From Sutterella sp. (GTDB lineage: Bacteria; Pseudomonadota; Gammaproteobacteria; Burkholderiales; Burkholderiaceae_F): 14,658 bases of DNA. Position numbers and translations under genes: made by a program. The DNA lies in NCBI GenBank assembly GCA_003488465.1, contig DNLN01000128.1, positions 1-14,658 on the forward strand, written 5' to 3'. Positions 1 through 6,591 of this stretch are shown in pieces. A model generated the notes under the pieces. It ran no database searches. It saw nothing but the letters and a program-made list of their open reading frames with translations, and was not told the origin of the DNA. Every line of letters starts with the position of its first letter. The first letter of the stretch is position 1.

Positions 1-43
1 CCAAAACACCCAGTGGCGCTCACACTTATCGGTTCGTTTCTAG

Positions 44-56
44 TTTTTAAAGAGCA
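44..56 (-). promoter_or_regulatory. rRNA operon leader boxA antitermination site
   Basis: On the minus strand this reads TGCTCTTTAAAAA, nearly the E. coli rrn boxA (TGCTCTTTAACA), the NusB/NusE loading site that keeps polymerase processive through rRNA genes. The 14-base palindrome at 56-69 (AATTTCGCGAAATT) directly precedes it and sits where a boxB-like hairpin would. Downstream the minus strand continues with CGATAAGTGTGAGCGC, which resembles betaproteobacterial 16S leader sequence. I infer that a 16S rRNA gene begins just beyond position 1 on the minus strand; no mature rRNA is inside the window. Confidence 0.75.
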
Positions 57-88
57 ATTTCGCGAAATTAACCGCGAACAGAATGAGT

Positions 89-117
89 ATCTTATCAGAG
101 AATTTTTCTGTTTGCAA
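89..117 (-). promoter_or_regulatory. Candidate second rRNA operon promoter (P2)
   Basis: On the minus strand there is a -35 TTGCAA (112-117), a 17-base spacer and a -10 TAAGAT (89-94), preceded by an 8-base A-tract (127-135 region) that could act as an UP element. It lies between the stronger P1 and boxA, which is the usual tandem P1-P2 arrangement of rrn operons. The call rests on hexamer matches and position only. Confidence 0.5.
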
Positions 118-193
118 GTGCTTCGCGATTTTTTTTGTTCATCACACGCAGAACTCAAAATCTTGCGCCCCGCGTTTCTCAGAACGGAGGCGC

Positions 194-221
194 ATTATAG
201 GCCTGATCCTGATGGCGTCAA
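194..221 (-). promoter_or_regulatory. rRNA operon promoter P1
   Basis: On the minus strand a -35 TTGACG (216-221), a 16-base spacer and a perfect -10 TATAAT (194-199) are followed by the GC-rich discriminator GCGCCTCC. A GC-rich discriminator is the hallmark of stringently controlled rRNA promoters (ppGpp/DksA sensitive). The promoter begins 5 bases past the metallopeptidase stop codon, so initiation would be near position 187 and transcription leads left through boxA. This is the best promoter in the window. Confidence 0.8.
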
Positions 222-225
222 GCCC

Positions 226-1119
226 TTATCGATTGTTGCTGAAGGTATCGCACTTGCCCGCTTCGCCGGTATCAAATCCGCGCTTGAACCAGTACAGGCG
301 CTGCTCGGATGTCCCGTGCGTGAAACTGTCCGGAACAACGCGTCCAGTGCTCATCTTCTGCAGGCGGTCGTCACCGATCGCAGTAGCGGTTCTCAGTGCC
401 TTCTCCAGATCTCCCGTCTCAAGAACTCCCTGCTTTTGCATGTGATGACCCCAGACCCCCGCCAGGCAGTCAGCCTGCAGCTCCATGCGAACCGAAAGCT
501 TGTTGGCCTGTGCCTGGGAACCAGCCTGCTGCTGGGCTCGCTGCACCTGGGAAGCAATTCCCAGTTCGTTTTGCACATGGTGGCCGACTTCATGAGCCAG
601 CACATACCCGAGCGCAAAGTCTCCGCCGCCCCCAAGCTTGGTCTTCATGTCGTTGTAGAACGAGAGGTCGATGTATAGCTTCTTGTCCCCCGGGCAATAG
701 AAGGGCCCCATGGCAGACTGTCCGTAGCCGCAAGCCGTCGGAGTCGAGCCGCTGTACAGAACCATCTTGGGATAACTGTAGCGATTCCCTGCCTTGCTGA
801 AGATGGCGCTCCAGACATCTTCCGTGCTCTTAAGTACCAGAGAAGAGAGTTTTGCAAGCTCTTGTTCCTGAGCGCTCGGCTGGTAACTGCTCTTTTGCGC
901 CGTCGGCATGCTGCTCTGCCCCATCTGAACATCCATCTGTCCGGTCAGCAGGGGCGTGAGGTCAACGCCGTAATAGCCGGCCACCATCACAACAACAAGA
1001 ACAAGCAATCCGCCCTTACCCTTCATGGGGATCATTCCGCCCCCTGTCGAGAATCGGCCCCCTGCTTGTCCTCTGCGGTCTTCGATGTTTGAACTGCCCT
1101 GTCGGTTTCCCCAACGCAT
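226..1119 (-). CDS. ypfJ: YpfJ-family neutral zinc metallopeptidase
   Basis: This 297-residue protein fits the YpfJ/putative neutral zinc metallopeptidase family (Zn_peptidase, usually about 280-300 residues). An N-terminal stretch with [16 protein letters not shown] is typical of the family, followed by a glycine-rich linker, one membrane segment (about residues 36-51, ending AGYYGVDLT) and a periplasmic domain. The zinc motif HEVGHH is at 176-181; a downstream helix [13 protein letters not shown] (211-223) supplies the probable third ligand. Four cysteines (130, 142, 218, 290) could form disulfides. The start is supported by GAGG/AAGG purine stretches just upstream. The physiological substrate is not known to me. 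The gene stands alone between a group II intron relic and an rRNA promoter. I see no convincing promoter in its 5' region, which contains two hairpins. Confidence 0.9.
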   Translation of the reverse strand: MRWGNRQGSSNIEDRRGQAGGRFSTGGGMIPMKGKGGLLVLVVVMVAGYYGVDLTPLLTGQMDVQMGQSSMPTAQKSSYQPSAQEQELAKLSSLVLKSTEDVWSAIFSKAGNRYSYPKMVLYSGSTPTACGYGQSAMGPFYCPGDKKLYIDLSFYNDMKTKLGGGGDFALGYVLAHEVGHHVQNELGIASQVQRAQQQAGSQAQANKLSVRMELQADCLAGVWGHHMQKQGVLETGDLEKALRTATAIGDDRLQKMSTGRVVPDSFTHGTSEQRLYWFKRGFDTGEAGKCDTFSNNR

Positions 1120-1343
1120 ACCTTTACCTCAATGAAAATGCAAAACGCTCTGCATAGCGAAGCGCCTCGCAGAGTTTAGCGCTCATGCGCAAACTTCGAG
1201 ATTTGCTAAACCAACAGAGTCTTACTGCCGGCAATGAACTTGATAGAACCAATCGCGGAGCCGAGCTCGCATGGCCCCGCAGTCAATCGGACACCGTTAG
1301 CAGGACTGGAGTTCAGGTTTTCAGCTTCAAACTTCAAAAGTCA
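1120..1343 (-). other. Gene-free region upstream of ypfJ with two adjacent hairpins
   Basis: No coding region is supported here. Two inverted repeats abut: 1148-1174 (CTCTGC with GCAGAG, 6 bp, structured loop) and 1174-1194 (GTTT and GCGC arms around a TCAT loop, 8 bp with one bulged A). They lie 29 or more bases before the ypfJ start and neither is followed by a T-run, so they are not obvious intrinsic terminators. They may structure the ypfJ leader. The part closest to 1343 may still be decayed intron sequence, but I can no longer align it by eye. No -35/-10 pair stood out. Confidence 0.4.
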
Positions 1344-1469
1344 GGTTTGCCATCGGCTTCCTCCAAACCCCACGTTACCGTGACGCTCTTGCCGAGTCGC
1401 TAGACCTTCCCCCGTTCGGGCGGTCGGGGGACTTTCACGCCATACTTGCAGGTGCGCCGGCAGGCGCAC
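1344..1469 (-). mobile_element. Group II intron relic (5' part of domain I, no maturase)
   Basis: Read on the minus strand the segment starts GTGCGCC, the usual group II intron 5' end, and folds into an 8-bp hairpin (1451-1470). It continues with TGCAAGTATGGCGTGAAAGTCC, a typical group II domain I string, then a GACC...GGTCTAGC helix, a CACG-GTAA-CGTG tetraloop hairpin, and GGAGGAAGC...GGCAAACC. From memory this follows the Oceanobacillus iheyensis class C intron in order, spacing and motifs (GUGAGAGUCC, GCGA tetraloop, GAAGGAAGC, GGCAAACC). The element begins 4 bases past the 9-base T-run of the tRNA-Pro terminator, which is where class C introns insert. Past about 1344 the match fades. I see no reverse transcriptase ORF and no domain V, so it is a truncated, inactive remnant. 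The far boundary is uncertain. Confidence 0.72.
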
Positions 1470-1472
1470 CAT

Positions 1473-1504
1473 AAAAAAAAAGAGGCAACTTACGTTACCT
1501 CTTT
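1473..1504 (-). terminator. Intrinsic terminator of tRNA-Pro
   Basis: An 11-bp stem (1479-1489 with 1494-1504, loop of 4) is followed on the minus strand by a run of nine T (1473-1481, partly in the stem). One pair (1486/1497) is G·U on the minus strand but a C/A mismatch on the plus strand, so the structure favours minus-strand RNA. It starts 9 bases after the CCA end of tRNA-Pro. Confidence 0.88.
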
Positions 1505-1513
1505 CCTGGATTC

Positions 1514-1592
<79 letters not shown>

Positions 1593-1602
1593 CGAGTTGC
1601 GC

Positions 1603-1631
1603 ATTCTATCTTCGTTTTTCACTAAAAGCAA
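1603..1631 (-). promoter_or_regulatory. Promoter of tRNA-Pro
   Basis: On the minus strand a -35 TTGCTT (1626-1631), 17-base spacer and -10 TAGAAT (1603-1608) are followed by a GC-rich GCGCAAC discriminator 12 bases before the tRNA 5' end. The -35 starts only 4 bases past the merR-like stop codon. The discriminator suggests growth-rate or stringent control, as for many stable RNA promoters. Confidence 0.7.
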
Positions 1632-1635
1632 ATGC

Positions 1636-2328
1636 TCACCCAAGCTTGGCACGGAGCTCCCGAAGTTCGGTGAGTGCGGCCTCCACTTGGCGTCGACGAA
1701 GCACCTTGCGGCGTTCAATCTGCGCCCGCTCCAATGCCTCCTGATAGCGACGCGCCTGCTCTGCGCGGATCTGCTCGGCGCGGACTTGTTCAGCACGGAT
1801 CTGCTCGGCTCGAGCCTGCTCAGCGCGGATCTGCTCAGCACGGGCTTGTTCAGCACGGATCTGCTCGGCTCGAGCCTGCTCATCAAGGATCTGCTCAGCT
1901 GACGGCTGGAACTTCTCTTGAGCCGCTGCCGACGGGACGGCTTCCGTCGGCGTCTCCGACACAGGCTTCGGCACCGGAACCGATGGAGCAGGTTCGACTG
2001 CGGCCTTCACCTCTTCAGGGGCCTTCGGCTGAGGTACAGAGCTCCGAGCAACAGGAGCAAATCCCGGTTCGCTCAATGGAAAGAGCTTCTCGTCATGGAG
2101 CTTCTTCTTTGCCTGCTCGATGCTGAGCCTTTCCACATACAGCAACTTCTTGATCCTCCACACGAGAGAGAGATCATTGGTAGTGTAGAAAGCCTTTTGT
2201 TTGCCGCCTGGTCCGCGCAGTTCGGGGAAATGGATTTCCCAATACCGCAGAATGTAAGGAGCCAGACCGCACTTCGTGCAGACCTGCGCGGCGGTGAATT
2301 GGCGGTTTTGTTCGTTTAGATCGATCAT
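1636..2328 (-). CDS. MerR-family transcriptional regulator with repetitive tail
   Basis: The protein has 230 residues. Residues about 10-78 form a MerR-type winged helix ([21 protein letters not shown], then [17 protein letters not shown] and SIEQAKKKL), the type normally found 3' of ihfA in Burkholderiales. Residues 85-140 are a Pro/Ala/Val/Glu-rich linker. Residues 145-194 are ten consecutive pentads alternating EQIRA and EQARA, very likely a charged helix or coiled coil, and 195-230 are a basic helix rich in Arg. Canonical MerR proteins dimerise through a C-terminal coiled coil, so the pentads may serve that role. I see no metal-binding cysteine cluster, so a metal sensor is unlikely. Start ATG has GGAAGAG just upstream. 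Targets are unknown to me. A terminator-like hairpin precedes the start codon. Confidence 0.85.
   Translation of the reverse strand: MIDLNEQNRQFTAAQVCTKCGLAPYILRYWEIHFPELRGPGGKQKAFYTTNDLSLVWRIKKLLYVERLSIEQAKKKLHDEKLFPLSEPGFAPVARSSVPQPKAPEEVKAAVEPAPSVPVPKPVSETPTEAVPSAAAQEKFQPSAEQILDEQARAEQIRAEQARAEQIRAEQARAEQIRAEQVRAEQIRAEQARRYQEALERAQIERRKVLRRRQVEAALTELRELRAKLG
1747..1896 (-). repeat. Ten tandem 15-bp units encoding pentads in the MerR-like protein
   Basis: The 150 bases are ten in-frame 15-bp units encoding alternating [10 protein letters not shown]-type pentads (first EQILD, last EQARR). A higher-order copy is visible: the 32 bases at 1791-1822 recur exactly at 1851-1882, 60 bases away, meaning a four-unit block was duplicated recently. 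Copy number changes of 15 bp keep the frame, so length variation between strains is expected. Confidence 0.92.
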
Positions 2329-2340
2329 GACTCTTCCAGC

Positions 2341-2371
2341 AAAAAAGGGTGAAGCTAGCGCCCCACCCTTT
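2341..2371 (-). terminator. Terminator-like hairpin between ihfA and merR-like gene
   Basis: On the minus strand an 8-bp stem AAAGGGTG/CACCCTTT (2364-2371 with 2344-2351), 12-base loop, is followed by six T (2341-2346, shared with the stem). It ends 12 bases before the merR-like ATG, and the Shine-Dalgarno follows immediately. There is no room for a promoter after it, so it would act as an attenuator or partial terminator for readthrough from pheS-pheT-ihfA rather than as a simple operon end. The large loop makes its strength uncertain. Confidence 0.55.
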
Positions 2372-2397
2372 CTTCAATCCGTTGTGCGTAGTGCGCA

Positions 2398-2424
2398 ATG
2401 CGTTCAGTTTACCGCTGAACGCAT
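2398..2424 (-). other. Perfect 10-bp inverted repeat downstream of ihfA
   Basis: ATGCGTTCAG (2398-2407) pairs with CTGAACGCAT (2415-2424) across a 7-base loop; on the minus strand a G·U and C-G pair extend it. It is 10 bases past the ihfA stop and is not followed by a T-run. It could stabilise the 3' end of ihfA mRNA, or act with the hairpin at 2341-2371. Confidence 0.6.
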
Positions 2425-2434
2425 CGTGCGGCGC

Positions 2435-2809
2435 TTATTGGGCCGGGGTCTTTACGCCCTCGCGATCAACGAAGGAGGCCACGGAGTCGCGCAGGTGCGG
2501 GGCGGGCACAAACGTAGCCACGCGGCGGGCACAGATTTCATGCTCCTCGCCGGTCTTGGGATTGCGGCCCGGACGGGCAACCTTGTCGCGGGTTGAGAAC
2601 GTACCGAAATTGGCGAGCTTCACATCACGGCCTTCAAGCAGAGCGAGTTCGATTTCGCTGAAAATCGATTCGACCACCAGAGTTGCTTCCTGGCGCGAAA
2701 GCCCCAGGCGGTCATACAGGATCTCGACAAAATGCTGCTTGGTGAGCGTCGAGCTGTTCGCAGGCCCTTCCGGGAAGTTCAAATTGGGATATTGAGTAGA
2801 GAAATCCAT
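2435..2809 (-). CDS. ihfA: Integration host factor subunit alpha
   Basis: IHF alpha is one half of the sequence-specific DNA-bending heterodimer used in recombination, replication and transcription. The 124-residue protein has the HU/IHF fold: helices from about residue 21 (TLTKQHFVEILYDRLGLSRQ), the DVKLANFGTF strand region (62-71) and the minor-groove arm RPGRNPKTGE (79-88), whose proline intercalates between bases. It carries about 18 extra N-terminal residues compared with E. coli IhfA (99 residues) and a short C-terminal tail. No internal ATG offers a shorter start, and GGAAACAG lies upstream of the chosen ATG. It starts 24 bases after pheT and is surely co-transcribed with pheST, as in E. 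coli. Confidence 0.95.
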   Translation of the reverse strand: MDFSTQYPNLNFPEGPANSSTLTKQHFVEILYDRLGLSRQEATLVVESIFSEIELALLEGRDVKLANFGTFSTRDKVARPGRNPKTGEEHEICARRVATFVPAPHLRDSVASFVDREGVKTPAQ

Positions 2810-2833
2810 TTTTCTGTTTCCGTAACAAATAGG

Positions 2834-5239
2834 TTAACTGCGCAGTTTTGCGCCCAGACCGGTCAGCATCTCAATGACACCATTCACGGCCTCATCAGCA
2901 GCGGCCTCTCCAATCGCCTCCTCGCCGTACGTCTGCAGCGTCAGGTGGAAGGCCATGCTCTTCACGGCAGGATCATCCTTCGGACGATACAGATCGAACA
3001 GCTCGAAGCCGTCGACAATTGCGCCGGCCGGGGTGCCGCGATACTTATCAATCGCATCAAAAATCGTCTGCACGGACAGTGCAGCCGGCGCCACGACGGC
3101 AATGTCGCGGTGCACCGCCTGGAACTTGCTCACGGCGCGTGCATGCGGCACGGGAATCTCGACCAGTGCCTGCACATCCATCTCAAAGACGATCGGCGCC
3201 TTGGGCAGAGCGTAATTGCGGCACAGCATCGGGTGTAGCTCGCCAATGAAGCCGACGGGCTTGTCGTCAATCAGAATCTCGGCCGAGCGACCAGGATGGA
3301 GTGCCGGGTGCTTGGCGGGGACAAACCGGGCCTTGAGCGGCATGATCAGAGTCTCAATGTCGCCCTTCACGTCGTAGAAGTCAACGGCACGAGCCTGTTC
3401 GCCCCACTGTTCGCCGTGCGCGTCGCCATAGGCAAGACCGGCGATGTGCGAGGGCTGACGAACGCCCTTCACCGTCCAGGGACCATCCTCGACCGAATCA
3501 TCGGGGAAGAACACCCGGCCGATCTCAAACAGACGGACATTCTCAGCCTTTCTGTTGAGGTTGTAGCGGAGGATGTCCACCAGGCCGCCGATCAGCTGCG
3601 TGCGCATCACGGCGAGCTGGCTCGCGATGGGATTGAGAAGACGGATCGGACTGTCGTTGTTGGCAAAGTCCTTCTCCCACTTCTCCTCGACAAAGCTGAA
3701 GTTGACGAGCTCCTGATAGCCTCTGCGGGCCATGGCTGCACGCAGGTCAAAAACCGGACGGCAACTCTCGGGCACGGCCTTCATGTAGGTTCTTGCCAGA
3801 GGCGGACGGACGGGAAGATTCTGGTAGCCGTAGAGTCTGGCCACCTCTTCGATGAGGTCCTCCTCGATCTCGATGTCAAAGCGATAGGTCGGAGAGGTCA
3901 CGGTGAAGACCTCTCCCTCGCGCTTGAACTCGAAGCCGAGTCGGGTGAACGCCTCGTTCATGAACTCGGTGGAAATGTCAAAGCCGATGATCTTGCGGCA
4001 GCGGTCAGCACGCATCTTGACGACACGCTTTTCGGGCAGGTTCGCAACATGGTCGTCAACAGGGCCGACCTTGGTCGCTTCGGTGCCGCAGATGTCAAGG
4101 ATCAGGCGCGTGATGTACTCCACGTGCTCGACGTTGGAGCCCCAGTCCACGCCGCGCTCGAAGCGGTGCGCCGCGTCCGAGGAGAAGTTCAGGCGGCGGC
4201 AGCGGCCCTGAATCTGCGTCGGATACCAGAATGCGGCCTCGACGAACACGTCCGTCGTCTCGGAGTCGATTGCCGTGGGCTCTCCGCCCATGATGCCGGC
4301 AAGACCCTGAGCGCCGTTGGCGTCGGCCACAACGCCGTAGTAGGGATCAAGCGTCACCGTCTGCTCGTTGAGAAGCTCGATCTGCTCGCCCTGTCTTGCC
4401 CACCGCACGGACATGGGCGCCTTCACCTTCTTCAAGTCGTAGAAATGCGTCGGGCGGCCCAGTTCGAACATGACGTAGTTGGAGATGTCCACAAGGGCGG
4501 AAATCGGCCTTTGGCCAGCCGAAAGCAGCCTCTGCTTCATCCACTCGGGCGTCTGGGCATGCGGATTGATGCCACGGATCACGCGGCCGGCGAAACGGCC
4601 GCAGAGCTCGGGAGCTTCAATTTCAAGAGGCATGTGCTCATCGCAGTTCGGCGCAACGGCAGTCATGTCGGGTTCGGTGAGTGCAGCCCCCGTCACGGCG
4701 CGCAGATCGCGCGCGACGCCGATCAGCGACAGCGCGTCACCGCGGTTCGGCGTGAGCTTGATCTCGATCACGCTGTCATCAAGGTCCGCGTACTTGCGGA
4801 TGTCCTCGCCGATCGGCGCATCGTCGGACAGGATCCAGATCCCGTCATGATCTTCGGAGATCCCCAGTTCGCGGCAGCTGCAGAGCATGCCGCAGGAGAC
4901 CACTCCGCGCAGCTTCGAGCGCTTGATCTTGAAGTCACCGGGAAGCTCGGCGCCGATCATGGCGCAGGCCACCTTGATGCCGGCGCGCACATTGGGCGCA
5001 CCGCAGACGATCTGAAGCTCCTCACCCGTTCCTGCATCGACCTTGCACACATGCAGATGATCGGAATTCTCGTGCGGGACGCATTCGAGCACCTTGGCCA
5101 CGACCACTCCGGAGAAAGCGGGCGCGCGGGGCGTCACCGCCTCGACCTCGAGCCCGGCCATGGTCAGGGTCTCAGCCAGATCCTTGGTGCTCAGATCCGG
5201 ATTAATGTAGCTGCGCAGCCACTTTTCAGAAAACAGCAT
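2834..5239 (-). CDS. pheT: Phenylalanine--tRNA ligase beta subunit
   Basis: At 801 residues this is the normal bacterial length. PheT partners with PheS in the alpha2-beta2 enzyme that charges tRNA-Phe. Visible parts are an N-terminal domain (MLFSEKWLRSYI), the EMAP/OB-fold tRNA-binding domain (about 40-150, containing HLHVCKVDAG and KLRGVVSCGMLCS), the B3/B4 editing region (about 210-375), B5 (about 400-475), the catalytic-like core and the C-terminal anticodon-binding FDX-ACB domain (about 705-800, starting near SKFQAVHRDIAVV). Family knowledge says B3/B4 hydrolyses Tyr-tRNA-Phe. The start has GGAGAG about 10 bases upstream and lies 31 bases after pheS. Codon usage matches neighbours and nothing is truncated. 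A 685-codon antisense reading frame is a compositional shadow. Confidence 0.98.
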   Translation of the reverse strand: MLFSEKWLRSYINPDLSTKDLAETLTMAGLEVEAVTPRAPAFSGVVVAKVLECVPHENSDHLHVCKVDAGTGEELQIVCGAPNVRAGIKVACAMIGAELPGDFKIKRSKLRGVVSCGMLCSCRELGISEDHDGIWILSDDAPIGEDIRKYADLDDSVIEIKLTPNRGDALSLIGVARDLRAVTGAALTEPDMTAVAPNCDEHMPLEIEAPELCGRFAGRVIRGINPHAQTPEWMKQRLLSAGQRPISALVDISNYVMFELGRPTHFYDLKKVKAPMSVRWARQGEQIELLNEQTVTLDPYYGVVADANGAQGLAGIMGGEPTAIDSETTDVFVEAAFWYPTQIQGRCRRLNFSSDAAHRFERGVDWGSNVEHVEYITRLILDICGTEATKVGPVDDHVANLPEKRVVKMRADRCRKIIGFDISTEFMNEAFTRLGFEFKREGEVFTVTSPTYRFDIEIEEDLIEEVARLYGYQNLPVRPPLARTYMKAVPESCRPVFDLRAAMARRGYQELVNFSFVEEKWEKDFANNDSPIRLLNPIASQLAVMRTQLIGGLVDILRYNLNRKAENVRLFEIGRVFFPDDSVEDGPWTVKGVRQPSHIAGLAYGDAHGEQWGEQARAVDFYDVKGDIETLIMPLKARFVPAKHPALHPGRSAEILIDDKPVGFIGELHPMLCRNYALPKAPIVFEMDVQALVEIPVPHARAVSKFQAVHRDIAVVAPAALSVQTIFDAIDKYRGTPAGAIVDGFELFDLYRPKDDPAVKSMAFHLTLQTYGEEAIGEAAADEAVNGVIEMLTGLGAKLRS

Positions 5240-5270
5240 TTTTTAAAACTCTCCAAAAACGGTGCACGAA

Positions 5271-6290
5271 TCAGTCATGGAACTGACGCAGGAAACGAAG
5301 GTCGCCTTCGAAGAACAGGCGCAGATCGTCAATGCCGTAGCGCAGCATCGTGAGTCGTTCAAGCCCGGAACCGAAGGCAAAGCCGATGTACTTTTCCGGA
5401 TCCAGACCATAATTTCTGATCACGTTCGGATGCACTTCCCCGGCTCCGGAAATCTCGAGCCAGCGCCCCTTCTTCGGTCCGGTCGTAAAGGCCATGTCTA
5501 CTTCCACCGAGGGCTCGGTGAACGGGAAGTAGCTCGGACGGAAGCGCACGATCAGGTCGTCGTTTTCAAAGAACTTGCGCAGGAAATCCGTGTACACGCC
5601 CTTCAGGTCGGTAAAGGAGATGTCCGTGTCAACCCACAGACCCTCGACCTGATGGAACATCGGCGAGTGCGTTGCATCGCTGTCCACACGGTACGTGCGC
5701 CCCGGAGCGATCACGCGGATCGGGGGCGTATGGGTGCGAGCGTAGCGTACCTGCATCGGCGAGGTGTGGGGACGAAGCGGCAGCTGCATCCCTGTGCCGT
5801 CTTTGCGGTCCACGTAGAACGTGTCCTGCATCGAGCGGGCCGGATGATTGGGCGGATTGTTGAGTGCCGTGAACGTAAACCAGTCGCTCTCGATCTCCGG
5901 ACCGTCGGCCACGTCAAAGCCAATCGAGTGGAAAATCGTGACAATGCGAGCCCAGGTGCGCATCACCGGATGGATGCCGCCAGTGAGCGTGGCGCGCCCC
6001 GGCAGGGTGACGTCGATTGCTTCGCTTGCAAGCTTGAGGTCCATCGCAGCCTGGGCAAGAGCCTCGCGGCGCTCGTTGAGCGCCTCCTCGATCGCACGCT
6101 TGGCCGCATTGATCTGCTGGCCCCTGGCGCGCCGCTCTTCGACGGCAAGCTTGCCGAGTTCCTTCATCAGCAGGGTGATTTCACCGGTCTTACCAATGAA
6201 CTTGGCCTTCGCGTCTTCAAGCGCAGCAGGCTTTTCGGCCTTGGCAAAGATCTCCTTGGCCGTTTCAATGAGCTTGTTTAAGTCATCCAT
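5271..6290 (-). CDS. pheS: Phenylalanine--tRNA ligase alpha subunit
   Basis: This 339-residue class II aminoacyl-tRNA synthetase subunit carries the active site for Phe activation. Residues 1-85 form the N-terminal coiled-coil arm that contacts tRNA. The catalytic domain follows, with motif 2 around [15 protein letters not shown], the substrate-pocket segment [11 protein letters not shown], and motif 3 [20 protein letters not shown]. The alanine of GFAFG, which sets the Phe pocket size in the family, is conserved. The chosen start (ATGGATGAC) has only a weak AAAAG upstream and lies 6 bases after the stop of a candidate leader ORF, so translational coupling is possible. It is transcribed from its own promoter behind the rplT terminator. 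Confidence 0.97.
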   Translation of the reverse strand: MDDLNKLIETAKEIFAKAEKPAALEDAKAKFIGKTGEITLLMKELGKLAVEERRARGQQINAAKRAIEEALNERREALAQAAMDLKLASEAIDVTLPGRATLTGGIHPVMRTWARIVTIFHSIGFDVADGPEIESDWFTFTALNNPPNHPARSMQDTFYVDRKDGTGMQLPLRPHTSPMQVRYARTHTPPIRVIAPGRTYRVDSDATHSPMFHQVEGLWVDTDISFTDLKGVYTDFLRKFFENDDLIVRFRPSYFPFTEPSVEVDMAFTTGPKKGRWLEISGAGEVHPNVIRNYGLDPEKYIGFAFGSGLERLTMLRYGIDDLRLFFEGDLRFLRQFHD

Positions 6291-6296
6291 ATCTTT

Positions 6297-6377
6297 TCAG
6301 CTACACGTATCGCCGCTTCGGACGCCCGCAAGCAAACCGAAAGCGAAAAAGAAAACCCGCGTTCCGCAGGGTTTCAT
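6297..6377 (-). CDS. Candidate Phe-rich leader peptide of pheS (26 aa)
   Basis: A 26-codon ORF runs from an ATG at 6377 to a TGA 6 bases before pheS. It encodes VFFFAF in the middle (four Phe in five positions), which resembles E. coli leader peptides PheL (contains FFFAF) and PheM, used in Phe-dependent attenuation. Only a weak GGA lies upstream at suitable spacing. A caution: the Phe codons coincide with the T-run of the hairpin at 6346-6374, and any T-run reads as Phe, so the peptide may be fortuitous. The classical layout has Phe codons before, not inside, the terminator. A second reading frame, 6377-6433 (TTG start, 18 codons, three Phe), ends with a TGA overlapping this ATG. Confidence 0.35.
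   Translation of the reverse strand: MKPCGTRVFFFAFGLLAGVRSGDTCS
6346..6374 (-). terminator. Attenuator-like hairpin in the pheS leader
   Basis: On the minus strand AAACCC(T)GCG (6365-6374) pairs with CGCGGGTTT (6353-6361), a 9-bp stem with one bulge and a GAA triloop. It is followed by TTTTCTTTTT (6346-6355). It lies downstream of the pheS promoter and 55 bases before the pheS ATG, with no gene between, so its only sensible job is to reduce or regulate pheST transcription. In E. coli pheST is controlled by attenuation; by analogy the same may hold here, though the sensing mechanism is unproven. Confidence 0.65.
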
Positions 6378-6445
6378 CAAGCAGTCCGGTCGAATCGTTT
6401 CAGCAATGGAAAAAACTCTCCCGAACCAGGCAAAGTTGACCCGTT

Positions 6446-6474
6446 ATTGTTTCAGGAATAAGGCGTTTCGTCAA
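6446..6474 (-). promoter_or_regulatory. Promoter of pheST-ihfA
   Basis: On the minus strand the -35 TTGACG (6469-6474) is followed by a 17-base spacer and a -10 AACAAT (6446-6451). It is placed after the rplT terminator and about 155 bases before pheS, giving a leader of about 150 bases that includes the attenuator-like hairpin. The -10 matches only four of six positions. Confidence 0.55.
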
Positions 6475-6531
6475 GGGCAAAATGCCCTATAACCCTCTGT
6501 TTTCCTTGACATCGCAACAAACTTTGACAAC

Positions 6532-6573
6532 AAAAAAAGAGCAGCTCCGTTTCCAGAAACTGCTCTCTTTTTT
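6532..6573 (-). terminator. Intrinsic terminator of the thrS-infC-rpmI-rplT operon
   Basis: GAGCAG/CTGCTC forms the core of a stem, extended outward by A/T pairs to about 13 bp, with a smaller TTTC/GAAA helix in the loop. A run of seven T follows on the minus strand. One outer pair is G·U only in minus-strand RNA. It starts 18 bases past the rplT stop and separates the ribosomal-protein operon from pheST. Confidence 0.88.
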
Positions 6574-6591
6574 GCTTCAGACGATTAAGTC

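Noticed and set aside
1120..1343. Group II intron domain V or VI that would make the element complete
   Set aside because: No AGC...GAAA-capped domain V-like hairpin or bulged-A domain VI could be found before ypfJ.
1185..1403. Plus-strand 72-codon ORF across the intron relic
   Set aside because: No ribosome-binding site, no recognisable family, and it runs antisense through the group II domain I structure.
1240..1470. IscB/HEARO-type omega RNA or other CRISPR-like guide RNA
   Set aside because: I considered this for the structured stretch, but there is no HNH/RuvC ORF nearby, it does not resemble the omega RNA I remember, and motif order and spacing follow a class C group II intron closely.
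1597..1902. Plus-strand ORF reading as a pentapeptide-repeat protein (ADLLG/TDLLG/SADLL units)
   Set aside because: It is the antisense reading of the 15-bp repeats in the merR-like gene; a 15-bp unit gives five-residue repeats in any frame. The sense frame has the MerR domain and a ribosome-binding site.
3296..5353. A 685-codon plus-strand reading frame opposite pheT, and similar long ones opposite pheS, thrS and ftsK
   Set aside because: They mirror the codon structure of GC-rich genes on the other strand, match no family I recognise, and lie fully over certain genes.
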